Shown here in pieces: positions 1 to 13,620 of a stretch of DNA of 64,000 bases. Source of the stretch: Atopsyche davidsoni (Eukaryota > Arthropoda > Insecta > Trichoptera > Hydrobiosidae); NCBI GenBank assembly GCA_022113835.1, contig JAILWY010000007.1:2361001-2425000 (forward strand), read 5' to 3'. The translations under genes and the position numbers were made by a program. Numbering within the stretch: position 1 is the first letter of the stretch; every line of letters begins with the position of its first letter. Below the pieces are notes generated by a model. It was not told the origin of the DNA and did no database searches. It saw only the letters and a list, made by a program, of their open reading frames with translations.

Positions 1-927
1 AAAACAGTTAAAAATATTATTAATCGTTATCTATGTTTAGAAAAATCCACCCTGGGAAAATTGTAATCAAAACGAATCAAAGTCGACAGTTGGCCACCCC
101 TACTGGTAGCCTTCATAATTTTATTATGTTCAATTTCGGTATTTATTACTGCTTTTTGCCTTTATCTACCGCCCCCACATCGGGGTGGAACGCTAAAGTG
201 TTGCAAGAGAGAAAATTTAATCGCCGTTTTGTTATAGAATATAATTAAGTTGTCTGGAGGTAATGCACAAAATAAAAATAGCAAAATTGCACACCGTGCG
301 CTGCAGCAGTCAAAGGCTTTGCACAGGATATTCATAAATTAAACTACATTTTTCTTTGATCTCAAAAAATCTGCCATGAAAATTTAAAGAAGATTTTTAA
401 AATAATTTATTTTAAACTATCAGTTCAACAAAACAGGTTAAATCCTAGTTCATTGCACATACAAGGTAATGAGTGAACGCTAGAAAAAAATTACCACATC
501 AACTCCACAATATTTGTTTGCAATCCATCAGTATTGAAACTTCTGAATGTAAAGATTGCCCTTTATAAAATATAAATAGTAATAAATAATTTCAGCATTG
601 CTGTGGAAATTAACGACTTAAAAAAATAAACGTAACGCTTCGTGACGTAAACATGAAGTTATGATGTATAAAGTTCCGTAGTGCTACATGGGTGTATAAA
701 ATCATAATTTGTGTGAGTATAAAGGTGCGTTCATATTCCCGGTTGCGACACCTCCTCCTGAAAGTGTCAGATTCCTCTCTGGAATCTAATTAGATATTCT
801 AACGGTCTGGGAAAATTAGTCGCTGCCACATCAAAGTACTCACGCCGTGCCACTCTACTCTATTCTACTTTTCAACACACAGGGCCTGCTTTTAATATCC
901 CAAGTTAACTATTTTATTTATTTTTTA
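1..927. other. AT-rich intergenic DNA, nothing recognised
   Basis: The short open frames here are composed of AT-rich codons and match no family I know. No RNA gene or repeat structure was seen. Confidence 0.6.
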
Positions 928-1378
928 TATATACGGTGTGTGCATTAATTTTTTCGTATTTTTTCGTGAAATTGGAGCTTTATTATAAAAAAATCGGTAG
1001 AATATATTCTATTCAAAGTATTGAACATCGCTAGTTACTACTTTTTCCCATCTTTCGGGCAAATTATGGATTCCATCCACGAGGAACTGTTCGTCTTTTG
1101 AAGCCGAGAAAGAATCAAGCCAATTTTTGATACCCTGTTCAGAAGTGAAGCGTATTCCAGAAAGTAGTCGGAAGGGGCAAGGTCTGGGCTATAAGGCGGG
1201 TGAGGCAGAACTTCCCATCCACTGTTTTCCAAATAGGTTTTAACCGATTTAGCAACATGTGGCGATGGAATATTACAGACTCGTGCTTGATCGCATATTC
1301 TGGCTGTTTTTCTGCCAATGCTCGCTTCAAACGCATCAATTGTTGTCTGTAGAACAATTAATGCACACACCGTATATA
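928..1378 (-). mobile_element. Internally deleted mariner-like transposon with 23-bp inverted repeats
   Basis: Both ends carry the same 23-bp sequence in inverted orientation (928-950 and 1356-1378, containing ACGGTGTGTGCATTAATT). The minus strand between them encodes the C-terminal half of a mariner transposase. One frame reads ALAEKQPEYAIKHESVIF. It shifts frame into HVAKSVKTYLENSG, then the family signature LPHPPYSPDLAPSDYFL, which holds the third catalytic aspartate. It shifts again before a degenerate ERWEK-like tail near 1050. At about 450 bp, against about 1.3 kb for an intact mariner, the N-terminal half including the DNA-binding domain is gone. It is a dead, non-autonomous copy. The mariner assignment is firm; the subfamily is not determined. 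Confidence 0.88.
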
Positions 1379-4300
1379 TTAGGTCGAATTTTTTAGCAAG
1401 CTTGTGTATATAAACGAATTCTAAACGTATGTGAACATAACAGGAATATACTTATCTGCTTACATCTCTTGCATATTCTCAATATAAACTGATACTTCTA
1501 GCAGTGTTCAAAGACATATTATAACATTTTTACATTGTCAAATATTATATTGAAAGCAACCCTTTTGGGGGGTAGTTATTAGAAAGTGGGTGGTTCCTGC
1601 ACGGTGAAGCCTGCACTAAGTGTCTACACTTTGCGGGCAATAAAGGGCATCAAAGGAGTAAATTGAAAAACACTCGCCTAGAAACGGTGTCGGTCTTCTC
1701 ACATATTATAACTGCCCTGTCCTCTTTGTGACTATAAAGTGAATATGGTGTGGCTGTGGTTGCTGGCCTTGATGACTTAGTTAGAGCCAAAGAAGCAGAG
1801 GCAATAAAATTATATATTCTATATACCTTTATATTACTAAGTAAAAAGGTAAAAATTGCTACATATTACCCAAATATTCACTACATTACGAGTACCAAAA
1901 ATTTCATTTATATTAATTCAGACTTCGGGGTGATAGTTTACCTGTTTTAAACTGAGTAAAAAAAAAACTGCTTACAGAACCGTACACCAATACATATACT
2001 TGGGAACTCATATTTATTGTATATTAAGCCTAATATAGCGAGTATTCAATATTTATGACAGAAAATACTTTGAAAAATTTGATAATAGTATCAAAAGAAA
2101 TATTCAAAAATGCTTTTGCAATTTCCTACTATAAGCAGATCTATATTTAGTATTCCTAAGGGGAATATATAAGAAACCGATATACTAGTGGAATTCAGAT
2201 GTTTGCAACCTTAAAGACATGCTAAAGGCTTCGTTCAACTTCCACTAGTCTGTTTTACACAACCAACTTGTGAAAGTGAAACAAACCATGATGAAAAGAA
2301 AAAAAAAATTGTTTGGGATGGTAGCTGTTACATATGTTACAGTTGTAGGTCAATTGTCTAAAAAACAGGAAACTAAAGTTAGTAAAATGCATGCAACTAT
2401 AGTATATTCAAGTGCATTTCAATTATTTCCAGACCCTGTAGACAGAGTACAAGAAAAATCCTCGTAAGCAACCGACAGAAGAAAAGGCAGGAAATGAATT
2501 ATTTTTATAATATTAAAAAAAAACTAAATAAAGTTATTTGCAATAAAAACAGATAAAAAGTTGTAATGATCAAAGTCACAAATATAATTGAACTGTATTA
2601 TAATCTTTCGTTAGTAAATTTGTGTATGTGATAGTTTGAATTCTGAAGACGTGAAAAATCACAAATACAGTTAAAAGTTAAGTTGCCTACTATGTTATTT
2701 ACCTGCAACTAGGCACATCGGTTTCACACTGATTATTTATTTAAAAGTATATGTGTATATTAAGAATGTGTGCTATGTGAGTTTGAATGTCTACTGCTCG
2801 TGAAATGAGCATAACAATAACTATACACGGCGGAGAAGTGGTCCATATTCGGCATGCCTGGCATTCAAGGCCCGCTCTTCCCTCATCCCTGAAGGGTGAT
2901 TGATTGATTAAAAGCACTGGTTTTGACAGAATTCTCCTCTTGTAATGTCTGTCCGACGGGGAGACGGTCCAATTTATCAAATTCAAATTACTTTTATGCG
3001 GTGCCGAATAAAAAAATGCACAGCTCCCGATTTTATTCGCGCTCCGCGGTGACGCCATTTCGATTTGATCGACTGTGAACGCGTGCTTTAGAGGATGTCT
3101 TTCAATTTATAATGCATTAAGAGACGTGTCAGTCTGGATGTGTAAATATCACATATTTATTCTTAAAATATATATAATAATACCCGAATAGAAAAGAGAT
3201 TAAGTATCATAATATATGGCGCATTTATCTGGCAAGAGCTTTGTTAGACAAAATCTTTAACAACAGCGTGTTGAATATAGTAAAAAAAATATTGCAAATA
3301 AAAACGGTATATTATAATGCTTAGTTTGATCTGGATAAAAGATAATTATTTTTGTCTTAGAAATAACTTGTTAAAAAATTGCAGCCACTCTGGTTTGTTT
3401 TTTTGGTTATAATGGTTGGTAAGGAACTGCTCTTAAAATTATAACACGAGAGTGATAGTACTAAGCTCCCATTTGAGAGCGTAGTCTATGTATCATAGCG
3501 AAATGCAAAAATAACGAGTCAAAAACATTAATTTGTCCTCACGTAAAGAAGTACAGCGCAGGCCTATTCCGCATCAAAGTCAACCCTTCAGCCTGAAAAA
3601 GGCCTTCGTAAATAGTAAATAGCGCAGCAGCCTTAAATGAAAAGTCACTCCGTAACTTAAAGCCCACTTAAGGCGGCGTGGAGTGTTTTTTTATAAAGTG
3701 CGCCGACTTACCCGCGAGCCTCACTCGCCCCGTAATCCCCATGCAAGTTATTAAACGTCAAGAGCACACGGCGTGGAAGTTGCCAGTCCAGGGAGGCTCG
3801 GAGGCCGCCTCCCCGGGGTAGTGCAATAAAAGCCTATCGGTAAATATGCCACACGAATGAAACAAACAACCTTAAAATTGAATTCACACACTTCATAAGA
3901 AATTGACAGCGAATTCTTGAAAATATCTTAGAGAATAAGTATGCACAATAAATGCTTTTCAATTTCAACTACCCTCGAAATCGGTTTGTCTTGCCTCCTA
4001 AAGCATAACAGACTTTGTAAAATCGATAAAAAAATTTTTTTAGAGGAATTTAACGTCACAAAAAAAATATATATAAGGTATATTTATATATTTTTATTTG
4101 GTATTTGATAGTTTTAAAGTCGTATAAAGCTATGTTGTTCTTCTGACATTCAATTCTTCATAATTAAAGTAAATTCAACCCCTCTAATTTGCTGCTCTAA
4201 CTTTCAGCAGGATAGATTTATCAATACTGGCTTTATTGGCCAAATACTTCAAAAATACACTTTACGAAATATTTTTATATCTTTGTATTTTTTTATTATC

Positions 4301-5234
4301 AAAGTACGTTCTTAGGTAAAAATGTACATTTTCTTCTGTGACACTAAGAATGCCAATGCAGTGGATTTTTAGAAATTGAAAGCAGTTTTTATTTTCCTTT
4401 TCTCTGTACATCAAAGTTGACTACACATTTCGCGTTAAAATGCTTCGCATTACGCGAATTTCTTATTTTAAGAATGTGTATGAACACAATGTAGTCATTG
4501 ACTTCTCTTAACAATTATAAACAGTGTTGTGAACGTATTTTACAAGAACGCAAAAGAAACGCTATCCAAAAGACAATAGACGTATTTTTCAGTAAAAAAT
4601 AACATGTAATATTGCATAAAGTGTTCTTAGAATTAAAGTGATCGATTCAAATTATTCGTACGTATGTTTAATCGTAAACCTCGATATACGCGAATTTCAC
4701 ATAACGCTATTTTTTCCGGAACGTATCCCTCGCGTAAAGCGGGGTATTAATGTAGAGAAGTACTTCAAAGTCATTCTTGCCTTGAGAGGCGAACAGCTGC
4801 ACAAAACCATACATCATCTTCAATCTTTCATGCAGTATTAATAATATCAACATAACTTTAAAACTATCATCTCACAGCCTTAAAATTTCAATTAAGACTT
4901 TCTTCTCGCAGAGAAGTTGATTAATGTGCCCCGGGGGCGTCTCTCTCACCCCTTTCGCCCTCGAGCCTCCCGCGTCTCAGAAGTCAAGTTCATATTGCAG
5001 ATGCACCGGAGCGGCTGCCGCGTGACGTCACACCGAGATAACCCCGCGAGGACCGGAGGGTCTGAAACCCTCACACACCCGCACCCCCCACCAAGGGTTG
5101 AGCCGTACTACGACCCAGAGCCACCCCCATCAAGCGGCACCGTTAAAACCACCATAGACGGCATCAATCAAACTACAACTTGAACCGTTCATGAATTAAA
5201 AATGCTTACGCAATATCATTCTGATATCGATGTA
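1379..5234. other. Intergenic DNA with several GC-richer islands
   Basis: No gene is recognised. GC-richer stretches stand out at about 2820-3060, 3540-3840 and 4910-5170. The last contains a perfect TGACGTCA at 5023-5030. The frames open across these islands have no recognisable domains. Confidence 0.5.
4660..4755. repeat. Possible pogo/Tigger-like terminal fragment
   Basis: The stretch reads CCTCGATATACGCGAATTTC and, further on, TTCCGGAACGTATC and CTCGCGTAAAGCGG. This 'CCTCG-TATACG...TTCCGGAAC...CGTAAA' layout resembles the inverted termini of pogo/Tigger-type elements. A related stretch (TTCGCATTACGCGAATTTC) lies at about 4442-4462. No transposase is visible, and the assignment rests on pattern memory only. 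Confidence 0.3.
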
Positions 5235-5647
5235 CGAGGGCGGTACGATAAGTATTTAGCCTTACCGCCCGATGGTGCTAGTATCGCAAGAGAGATTTAC
5301 TATCGTGTAGTACATTCTCGTAGACGGCTACTGTCAAAATTTTCAGTAGTTTTGTTTTGACATTCACCGTCGCCACGGCCAAATTGGTCGAATCGCACTA
5401 CGAAATGCTCCCTCAAACTTGAAAAAGTCACTTGCCGGGCAGAAGTATAAGTCGAATGAGGAGGGCATCGCCGCCACGGAGGCTTACTTTGCAGACCTCG
5501 AGAAAACGTATTTTTCAGATGGGTTAAAGAAGTTGGAGCATCGCTGGGTCGAGTGTATCGAGCTAAACTATTTTGAGAAATAAATCGCCGCTTTTCCAAA
5601 ATTTTCGTTTTTCTTTTGTAGGCTGAGTACTTATCGGACCGCCCTCG
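5235..5647 (+). mobile_element. Internally deleted mariner copy (family with CGAGGGCGGT ends)
   Basis: The element begins CGAGGGCGGTACGATAAGTA and ends with the inverse, TACTTATCGGACCGCCCTCG. The left part is mariner-type 5' untranslated sequence. The right part (about 5455-5582, plus strand) encodes the transposase C-terminus: SNEE..AATEAYFADLEKTYF, then GLKKLEHRWVECIEL, and a stop. The catalytic core is missing, so the copy is about 413 bp. The same family recurs at 47618-47789 and 62887-63424. A TA precedes the left end; the matching right-hand TA is not intact. Confidence 0.85.
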
Positions 5648-8600
5648 TTCACATGAAGATGTTATTATTTTGATAGGCAAGGCGTTTGAAGGCTATAGCG
5701 CGTGGTACGTGTTGATCTGAAATAATATTGAATATATTTTTTTAAAATTTAATTTGATGTTCTTTATAAAGTATATTGTACCCCATGAACATTAACAAAA
5801 GAAATCACTTTTATTATTTGGTCTTTATGAATTATTTAGCCGCTAAAATGCAATGCGTATTACGTATTTTTTAATAAGTCATAATGCGTATTAAATAAAT
5901 TCTGGCAGGATTACTCGGTTCTGAGGAGGTTAGGGATTTGGTTTAGTTAGCGAAGTTCGTGAATGGTGGTGATTTCGCAGGTATTTGCATGATTCTGTGG
6001 TAGCTGTGGCTTGTCGGTGACGTCAGACTCACCTGTGTGGTATGCTCGTATATACACACTGCCTGCGTCTTAAACCTACGAGAACCGTTGGCAGATAAAA
6101 GCAAACACTTTAGAGACACGGTGTATACATAATAAAATAAATAATTAATATAAAAGAAAATAAACATGTTTATATTATCCTGCCAACTGAAAACCGAACG
6201 AAAATAAGAGGACACTATTGGCTCATCCATTTGAGGTTGTTCTAATATATTTCAGCGTGTATATACAGCTTTAAAAATGTAGCGTAATATCTTTTGGCTT
6301 TTAATGACTTTTGGAATAATTCAATAATTTATCATTTATCACTTGTATAAATATATTACTGTTAATACTCGATTACATCTACAAGTATTTATTTATTTTG
6401 AGTTGCATAGTTGGCATTATAATTAATTATTTTATATATGAAACAGAAGACTGGAATACCAAAAAATGTTTTTATGCTTGAGTATGCTTGATTATTTCAG
6501 GAATTTATCTGATACCAAAGTCATTAACAAATATGTACAACATGTGCTAAAATTTTGGATAAATAACGTATTGAAATTTATACCTTGAAATATATAAATG
6601 GTCATACAAGAAATGATTTTCAGGCCAAGCGTGTTTCTCAGTAGTTTCTAAGTATCTCTTGAAACACGAAGTACTTCCATACAACACGTGCTGTTTGTTC
6701 GTCTACTCATATTTGACGTAAACTACCTTCCAAACTGGCTCGCAATATAAACGTCAATCACGATACCGAGGGTTATTACACTTCATATAGCAGGTGTTTA
6801 ATAGCGCAACTTCTTGCTACAACCTTATTTTATTTATTTTAAATATAGTTTAAGTATTCGCACAAGACAGGGACTATATTCTAAGATCCTGTCTCATACT
6901 CGAATATATATGGTATACAACAAACCACTTGAAAATATATTTCATGCTATTAATGAAAAAAAAAACGTTAAAATGTTTCCATTTGTGTAATTTCCGGTAA
7001 TTTAATAAATAATCCTGAAACCACATAATTAGAATATCTGCCAGTGACTCGAATGTCTCGCACATTTACAACTTAATTACAAGTAATAATATTTAATGTA
7101 TAAATTTCTCTTCTATATTTAACCAGAAGACTAGTTCATCTCAGGCTTTTCAGAGTATTCTCAATACCCATTTTTTTACCACCCAGCCAGTATATTTATA
7201 GCTACTTTTGGATTTCAATAATTTAATTGATACTTCCATTTTATTTTATATCCTTTGATTATTTTAAATACAAACTGTATTGCAAGCCATTCACTACAGT
7301 AAACCATGCAGTTAAATAGTTATACGAAAACCCATTGCACAATGCAATAGTCTTTTTTAAACCAATTGCTTTATTACTTGTTATTAATCGTCTCTCGAGG
7401 ATGCCTCGTAATAAACAGTCTTATATATATATATATATAACTATTTTAAAACTAGTGTGTGTTTTCTCAAGATACTTTTGTGCATAAAATATCCTAAGAG
7501 AGGAAACTTTTCGTACTGTACAATATGACAAAACAGTACATCGGTGACTAGCCAAATAACTTACATTTACTATTAAACTCTTAAATATTGAATACATTAA
7601 AATATATCATGAATAAAGATATAAATCCGATATTTAAAACGATTTCAAATTTTTTAATCGATTTGTAAAGATCTTGTCTGCTCATTGCGTTCTTATAAAT
7701 AGTATTGCAAAGGGTTTTGATAGCGTTTGCGAGCATCCTCACAACACGACAATAAAACAGGAATAAATCTTAACAGAAGAGACGTAAAAAAAAACTTTCT
7801 CCTGAAAGTGCTGGTGCTAAGGGTTAAAACACTTAATTGGTAACAAGGTGTTGCTTAAACTATAAAATAATGAAATTTTCTTTCCAGAAGTAAGCTCTGT
7901 ATTTTTCTCTAATATATGAGCGGTCACGGCCGCAAAGCAATTAGTCCTTATATAAGGTGTTAAGTGTACCACTGATAGAAGAAACTGCATTCATTATAGT
8001 TAAATATAAAATATAAAAAGTAATTTAGTATAATATTGTAAAGACTAATTTTTTATAGAACATTAAAATATTAAACTCCTAGGAACAAAACAGTGCTCAT
8101 AATGGTAATATGTTTAAAGAGCAATCAGCGGTATGTATCTTAAATTAAATATAAAATAAGTAGAAATATACTAATAATAAAATTATATTTTTCATTGAAA
8201 TAATATTTAAATTTGTATAATGTATAGATTTAACGCTCAAAATAATTAGTCACTTGATAATTGAAATATATTATATTTGTACTCTACAATTTTTTTAGGT
8301 AATTTCACTCACAATGATTAAACCGCAAGATAACAAAGGCTGTAGAGGTTTCCTGGGTTTATTTCTTAGAATTTAATTTGTTATTCACCTTCTGAAGCTC
8401 AGACTTAAACTGAACTGAAAAAAACTCTTTGCAGTAATTTTCAATTCATGATATATTGCTTATTAATTTTACACCGTTACTTAAAAAAGTATAATAACAA
8501 ATAGATACTTGAGTATAAAATTAAAAAAAAGATGTTAATAGGTCTGAAAACCAGAAGGTTTGGAATATTATAAAAATACTGAGATATATATGCTTTAAAT

Positions 8601-11600
8601 AAAAAAGCAACAGCTATTAAAAGTATAAACAAATTCATTTGATATTTACATGTTATAGAATCTTGTTTATGTTATACGCGAGGGGAAGTTTTAAATGTAA
8701 AATATTGTATTGATTTCAAGAGAACTAACTCCACAATTGTTTAAAATAAATGTCCAACATTTAAATTTAAAAAATCACGGTATATGTTTTAAAAGGCTTT
8801 TGAAACTCAATCCTTACGAGGAGAGGGTCAGTCTGCTGACCACTCCATATCCGGTGGTGAGTTGGAAGTTATTGTGATTTTTTTTACCTGGTATATTGAT
8901 TTTTTTTGCCCAACTGCCATAATTCATTTGTGGTCATTCAGTGAAGTCCAGATGTCGTTTATAACGTCTTTTGGTTGTTTTTGACTCATTGTCCAGTTGA
9001 TGTTTGCTTGAGATATCCCTTGGTCAAATATAAATAAAGGCTTTGCAATTAAACGTAAATTAATACTCAATGGCTAGACGTATATATTAAATTACAACTT
9101 TAAAAAAATTCCATACACTGACGTTAAAGCATTGAGCATGCATTTGTATTTATTGAAAAATATAGATTTATTATAACACAATTAAGTTAAATCCGTATTA
9201 GTGTTTTTCCGCAAAAAATATGGAGCAGTAAGAATAGATCAAAGATACTTGATACGATTTAATAAATATTGCATTTATTATTGTGATAATTATAAACGAT
9301 TTCTTAGAGAAACCAATAAACATGAATAGTAAATCCGCTCAACCTAACTATAATATATTATCTATAAAATATAAAAATAGTATTTTAAATAAATTAAGAC
9401 TAATGAATTTATAAACAAAACGCATAGAGAAAGTATTTAAAGGATGTATTTAATACGATATATACAATTTAATTTTAATAACAATCAAAATGCTTTTTAT
9501 TGTTTATACATTTAGATAATAGATTTAACATAATTCTACTCTCAATTTTATACATAAAAAATTACAACTTTAAATGATTTTATAAAAATATTATTATTAA
9601 TTTAACGTACAGCATAAAATTTGTTATTTGTATTTTGCATAAAAAGTCAAGATAGTCTTATTCGGACGATAACTAGCTTTAAAAAGGCTGCGATAAACCA
9701 CCCCTAGAAGCACTCCTATAATAAAATAACTAAGCCAGACCGAGCTCGGTTTTGTGTGTAGGTTCTATAAAGGGGTTGATACACCCCTGTGCTTTGAATA
9801 TCATTTATAATGAAATATACATGGCATTGTGAGGTTATCTGAAAGAGTTGAAGTTTTTGTCTGGTTAATGGAGGAAAGTGAAAAATTATTCAGAAAAGTA
9901 TTATTACACGCAGTCAACTTTTATCTGAATATTTTATACTCGCACAGATTCATGACAGAGAAAATCATTTTTATTTTTATCATATAATTTGACTGCTTTG
10001 TAATTCTGAGGTAAGCGCATTTCTTGTTGAACATGAGATGGAAAAAATCTCCGTTCACACTGATAATTTTTTTATTCGACTGTATTGAAACATAGCAAGG
10101 AAAGTTTGAAAAGCCGTTTTTACCAAGTATAGTGTTTTTATTACTTTGTATTCAGTATATGTGATTTTAGATGATATCCGTATGTGCAAACATCAAGTAT
10201 AATATAGTTTGTTAATATTTTAACCTAATGAGAGCATTGAGAGTGTATTTTTTTTTGAATCCCTCACTCACAGTTTAAATACTCATAAGTGAGTTTATGA
10301 GTATAGTGCAACGTTTTTTGGTTTTTAAGTGTCTCAAGGTTTGTGTTTCGATATAGTACTGCAAATGAATCGTTTATTATGAACTAATAATATTTATAAA
10401 AAAAGCTACTAAAAACACTTTAATATAAACAGGGCATACAAGTTTAAACACAGATGGATGCTAGAATTGCGGAAATATTCTGAGGTATTTTTAGTTTGTT
10501 GGCTTGCTTTGCTTTGGCAAAGTTTAGATGAAATATTTTATCTACATTCTGAGGTACAACATTAACTGCGTGTGGTGGAAGTCTGTGTGCAGGCAGACTA
10601 CCCACTTTGCCGTCCAACACAGCCTCCATGCTTGTTATACTCACCCCTAAACATAGTTTCATACTAAACACGTTCTCTGCTTTCAACCTTTTAAAACCAC
10701 ACTAACGTAGCTTCAGAGAAAAGGCTTCGAATAATGTTTTGTATAATATTTTATTAAATGAAATTCTAAAAAGTTTCTATTTTATTTTATTGATCGTATA
10801 TTTTTCCCATCTTCATTATTCACGCTTTTTACACAAGTTCGACATTGTATCTATTTTAAATGAGCTTTAAATATTATGTGCTTTTAGTATATTCAGAAAC
10901 ATTCACTTACTTTTAGAAAAAGTAGATTTTATATAGTTTTATTAATATTATTTATATGTGTTGTAAATTAAATTTAAAAGTAAGTGTATAACGAATCGTG
11001 CTCTTAGAAGCTTTTTAACTAAATTGATGTTTACTTTATATTCTAGCTCTATACGTATATGCCATCTTTATATCAGTTTGATGTTAAATCTATTTGCAAG
11101 AGCAAAACATCATAAGTGATTTATTCAGTAATGAAAAAAAAACATCGAAAATTGTTTTTTTTAGAGTACGAATTTCTCAAATATTTATTTTGATAAATTA
11201 GCATAATAAACTCATATCTAGTGATTAACGATTTATACACTAAATATGTTTTATACCATAGAAGTACAGCACTAATTAATTATTTATTAGTAGATAGCAA
11301 CGGAGACCGAAACAATTAACATGAAAAATAATTGAATGAGTAATTAAACAAACGAAAGTAAAGAGTAAAAAAAAACAGCTGCTTTCAAAGTATAAAGTAA
11401 TTGTATAATTTTTTATTTGACTAAAATAAATAATAGCCTTGAGTTTTGGATTGCTTAGCAAAAAAATAAATAAAAGAATTTTTTTATTATCAAAAGGAAA
11501 CTTGATGAAAATTAAAATGTCGAGATTTTTTCATAACAATTACGATCGGTTCAATGAACACGAATTCGGGAAGATTAAAAAATAAACTAAATTTGATAAA

Positions 11601-12988
11601 AACGACAATTTCACCGAGGAGCGACGAAAAAAACACGTAAATATTTCAGTAATTCTTCGAAATGGATAATTGGAAAATTATTAAAAGTTGATGATAAGAT
11701 CGTTTTATTTATCTCTTATTTCCATATTCTGACGTCATGTTGTTCAGGAATAATTCAATTACATTTGTCGAGCGTCACATTACGCTGAAATACGCCTGGC
11801 TTTCAAATTTGTAACGGCGTGGCTAATTTACGAAGAAATTGAGACCCTAAGAGAACAGACAATAATATAAAAAAAAACATTTCATAATGTGTCAAACGTT
11901 GAAATCAATTTTCGAGTATTGATTTTGGCATTGAAAATGCTGCATTCATGAGAGAAATGCCTTGTTTCATTTTTAAGTACCGAGACCATCCTCAAGGGCT
12001 AGAAATATGATATGTTTAAGGCCCTTAAAGCAACCAGTACTAAATTTTTAAATAATTATAAAACTGTATATATTTACAACAGCCAATGCTTCTAAAATAA
12101 TAATTTTGATTTATGTTAAATATTTTTGCAATAGAGTTTCTCAAATATTGGTACGAATGCGATTTTATGGATTTATTGATAGTTTTTGTAAACAAACTGG
12201 TAGCAAATTTGTAATACTCCGACATTAAACAGCATGCAAATTTCTTTGTTTTATTTCACTTAAGTTTCCTAGCCAATTGACTAATTACGAACATTCTTGT
12301 TAGTGAGTACTTTTGACTTTCAAGTGCTTTTTCAGACTGATCAAAGTCTAAATAAATTATCATATAATATTCTGAGTCTATATAAATTGCACATATGAAA
12401 ATGAGGTTTTTCAGCTACAAGTAAAATAAAAATTTTCGACGCCTGCAGAAATTTATTAAAATAAGCCTTCGAAAGGCAAAAATGCTCTTATAGCCACATT
12501 CGTATTTTTTAAAAATTATTATTCGATTTGAATGTACTTCTTGTGGACACAGTAAAGTAAAAGCGTTTTTATAGATTATGCTAAGCGTTTCAACATAAAT
12601 ATTCCGGAGATGATAATCGCGATTGTTTTGTCGGAGCACAAATCACCAGTGGCGGCTCGCGGAGGTAAGCTCGGATGCGAGGGCAGGGCCGGCGAGGGGG
12701 CGAGCGGCAGGGGTGCGTCAATCAGGTGTCAGCCCCACCCGGGGGGCGTCCAGGGGTGCTCAAGGCCTTCACTTCTGTCTAGTGCATTTAAGTATAGTAC
12801 ATATTAAAAAAAAAACGGATTCCAACGGACCGGTTTAGTTTGCAAAGATTCTACCTTTATACAATAGATATAAAAAGCCAAGTGGCTATGAGATAACATT
12901 GCACCAAGTTTGCACAAAAGTGTTCACAAATAAAAATAATTGTAAGCTCCTAGTAATTTGGGAATTTAAATTTAAGAAATACAATATT
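5648..12988. other. Long AT-rich intergenic stretch
   Basis: No gene is recognised. Open frames at 5943-6230, 6874-7065 and 10444-10686 (all minus) have no domain I can name. A GC-rich island lies at about 12645-12770. A perfect TGACGTCA lies at 6018-6025 and another at 11730-11737. Confidence 0.5.
7422..7439. repeat. (TA)n microsatellite
   Basis: An uninterrupted run of TA dinucleotides within AT-rich DNA. Confidence 0.8.
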
Positions 12989-13030
12989 TTTGACAGAGAG
13001 TACTTGGTGGAATTCCATTTTAATATTTTT
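12989..13030 (+). repeat. Dispersed motif, 'GACAGA-AGTACTTGGTGGAATTCCA' family
   Basis: The sequence GAGAGTACTTGGTGGAATTC recurs in diverged form elsewhere in the window. Inverted copies lie at about 30970-30995 and 49990-50020, and weaker ones at about 22695-22730, 23172-23212 and 46085-46112. It looks like the end of an interspersed element rather than a gene part. Confidence 0.5.
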
Positions 13031-13043
13031 GAGTAAAATACTT

Positions 13044-13217
13044 GATTACTAATATGATTAAGCACATTAGTTCATACATAGAAGATGATTTAAAGAAACT
13101 CACAGTAAAAATATCATCGTGATTTGTGTGGGATTTGAACCCACATCCCCTGGTTTACATGACCAGAAGACAATCATCTTCTATGTATGAACTTATGTGC
13201 CTAATCATATTAGTAAT
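13044..13217. repeat. Palindrome with about 46-bp arms enclosing a SINE head
   Basis: The left arm (13044-13090) and right arm (13172-13217) are near-perfect reverse complements: left TTCATACATAGAAGATGATT, right AATCATCTTCTATGTATGAA. They flank an 80-bp tRNA-like body. The arm sequence is not part of the tRNA-like core. The arms differ from those of the comparable structure at 26018-26150. Confidence 0.8.
13092..13171 (-). mobile_element. tRNA-Thr(UGU)-derived SINE head
   Basis: The minus strand reads CTGGTCATGTAAACCAGGGG, then ATGTGGGTTCAAATCCCACA. The second part contains a polymerase III B box, GGTTCAAATCC (13131-13141 on the plus strand). The anticodon arm CTGGT-N7-ACCAG, the variable loop and the T arm closely follow a eukaryotic tRNA-Thr(UGU). 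The loop has A where U33 is expected, and there is no acceptor stem, so it is not a functional tRNA. The AATCACGATGATATTTTT tail is shared with copies at 26 and 30 kb. Confidence 0.75.
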
Positions 13218-13288
13218 AATATAATAAAACCGTAATGGGTAATAAATACGCATCTGATTGACGTTAATCAAAAAATCGACATATAAAA

Positions 13289-13620
13289 TACTTGAGTGAT
13301 TTTCCACATGTTCGTTTTTATTTGTGACCGGTTTCGCCAACTTTTCGCTGCTATACCCCAAAGCCACTACTTTAGATAATTACCCCATTAATATAAAAAC
13401 ATTTGTTCACAAAAATTTGCTATTATATAGAATCCTTCACTTGTCAGGTACATTAAAATCACATTAGCCCTTACCACCTGACAATCACTCTCTCTCTTTT
13501 CAACAACCTTTCCTTTTAACAATTGTTTACCTAATTGATTATTATTATACAAAATCTCACTCTGTTTGATAATGCCAACGCGAAAGGTTGGCGAAACCGG
13601 ATTTTATCTTATGGTTAGGT
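13289..13620. repeat. Hairpin-type interspersed repeat (ACCGGTTTCGCCAAC family)
   Basis: The left end reads ATACTTGAGTGATTTTCCAC followed by GACCGGTTTCGCCAAC. The right end reads GATAATGCCAACGCGAAAGG then TTGGCGAAACCGG, the inverse. The interior is shared with 45797-46080, for example GTCAGGTACATTAAAATCAC and AACAATTGTTTACCTAA. A shorter copy lies at 30867-30960. No coding capacity; the inverted termini suggest a MITE-like element. Confidence 0.7.

Noticed and set aside
13092..13171. Functional tRNA-Thr gene
   Set aside because: Only the anticodon and T arms are tRNA-like. There is no acceptor stem or clear A box, U33 is changed, and the copy recurs as a repeat, so it is a SINE head.
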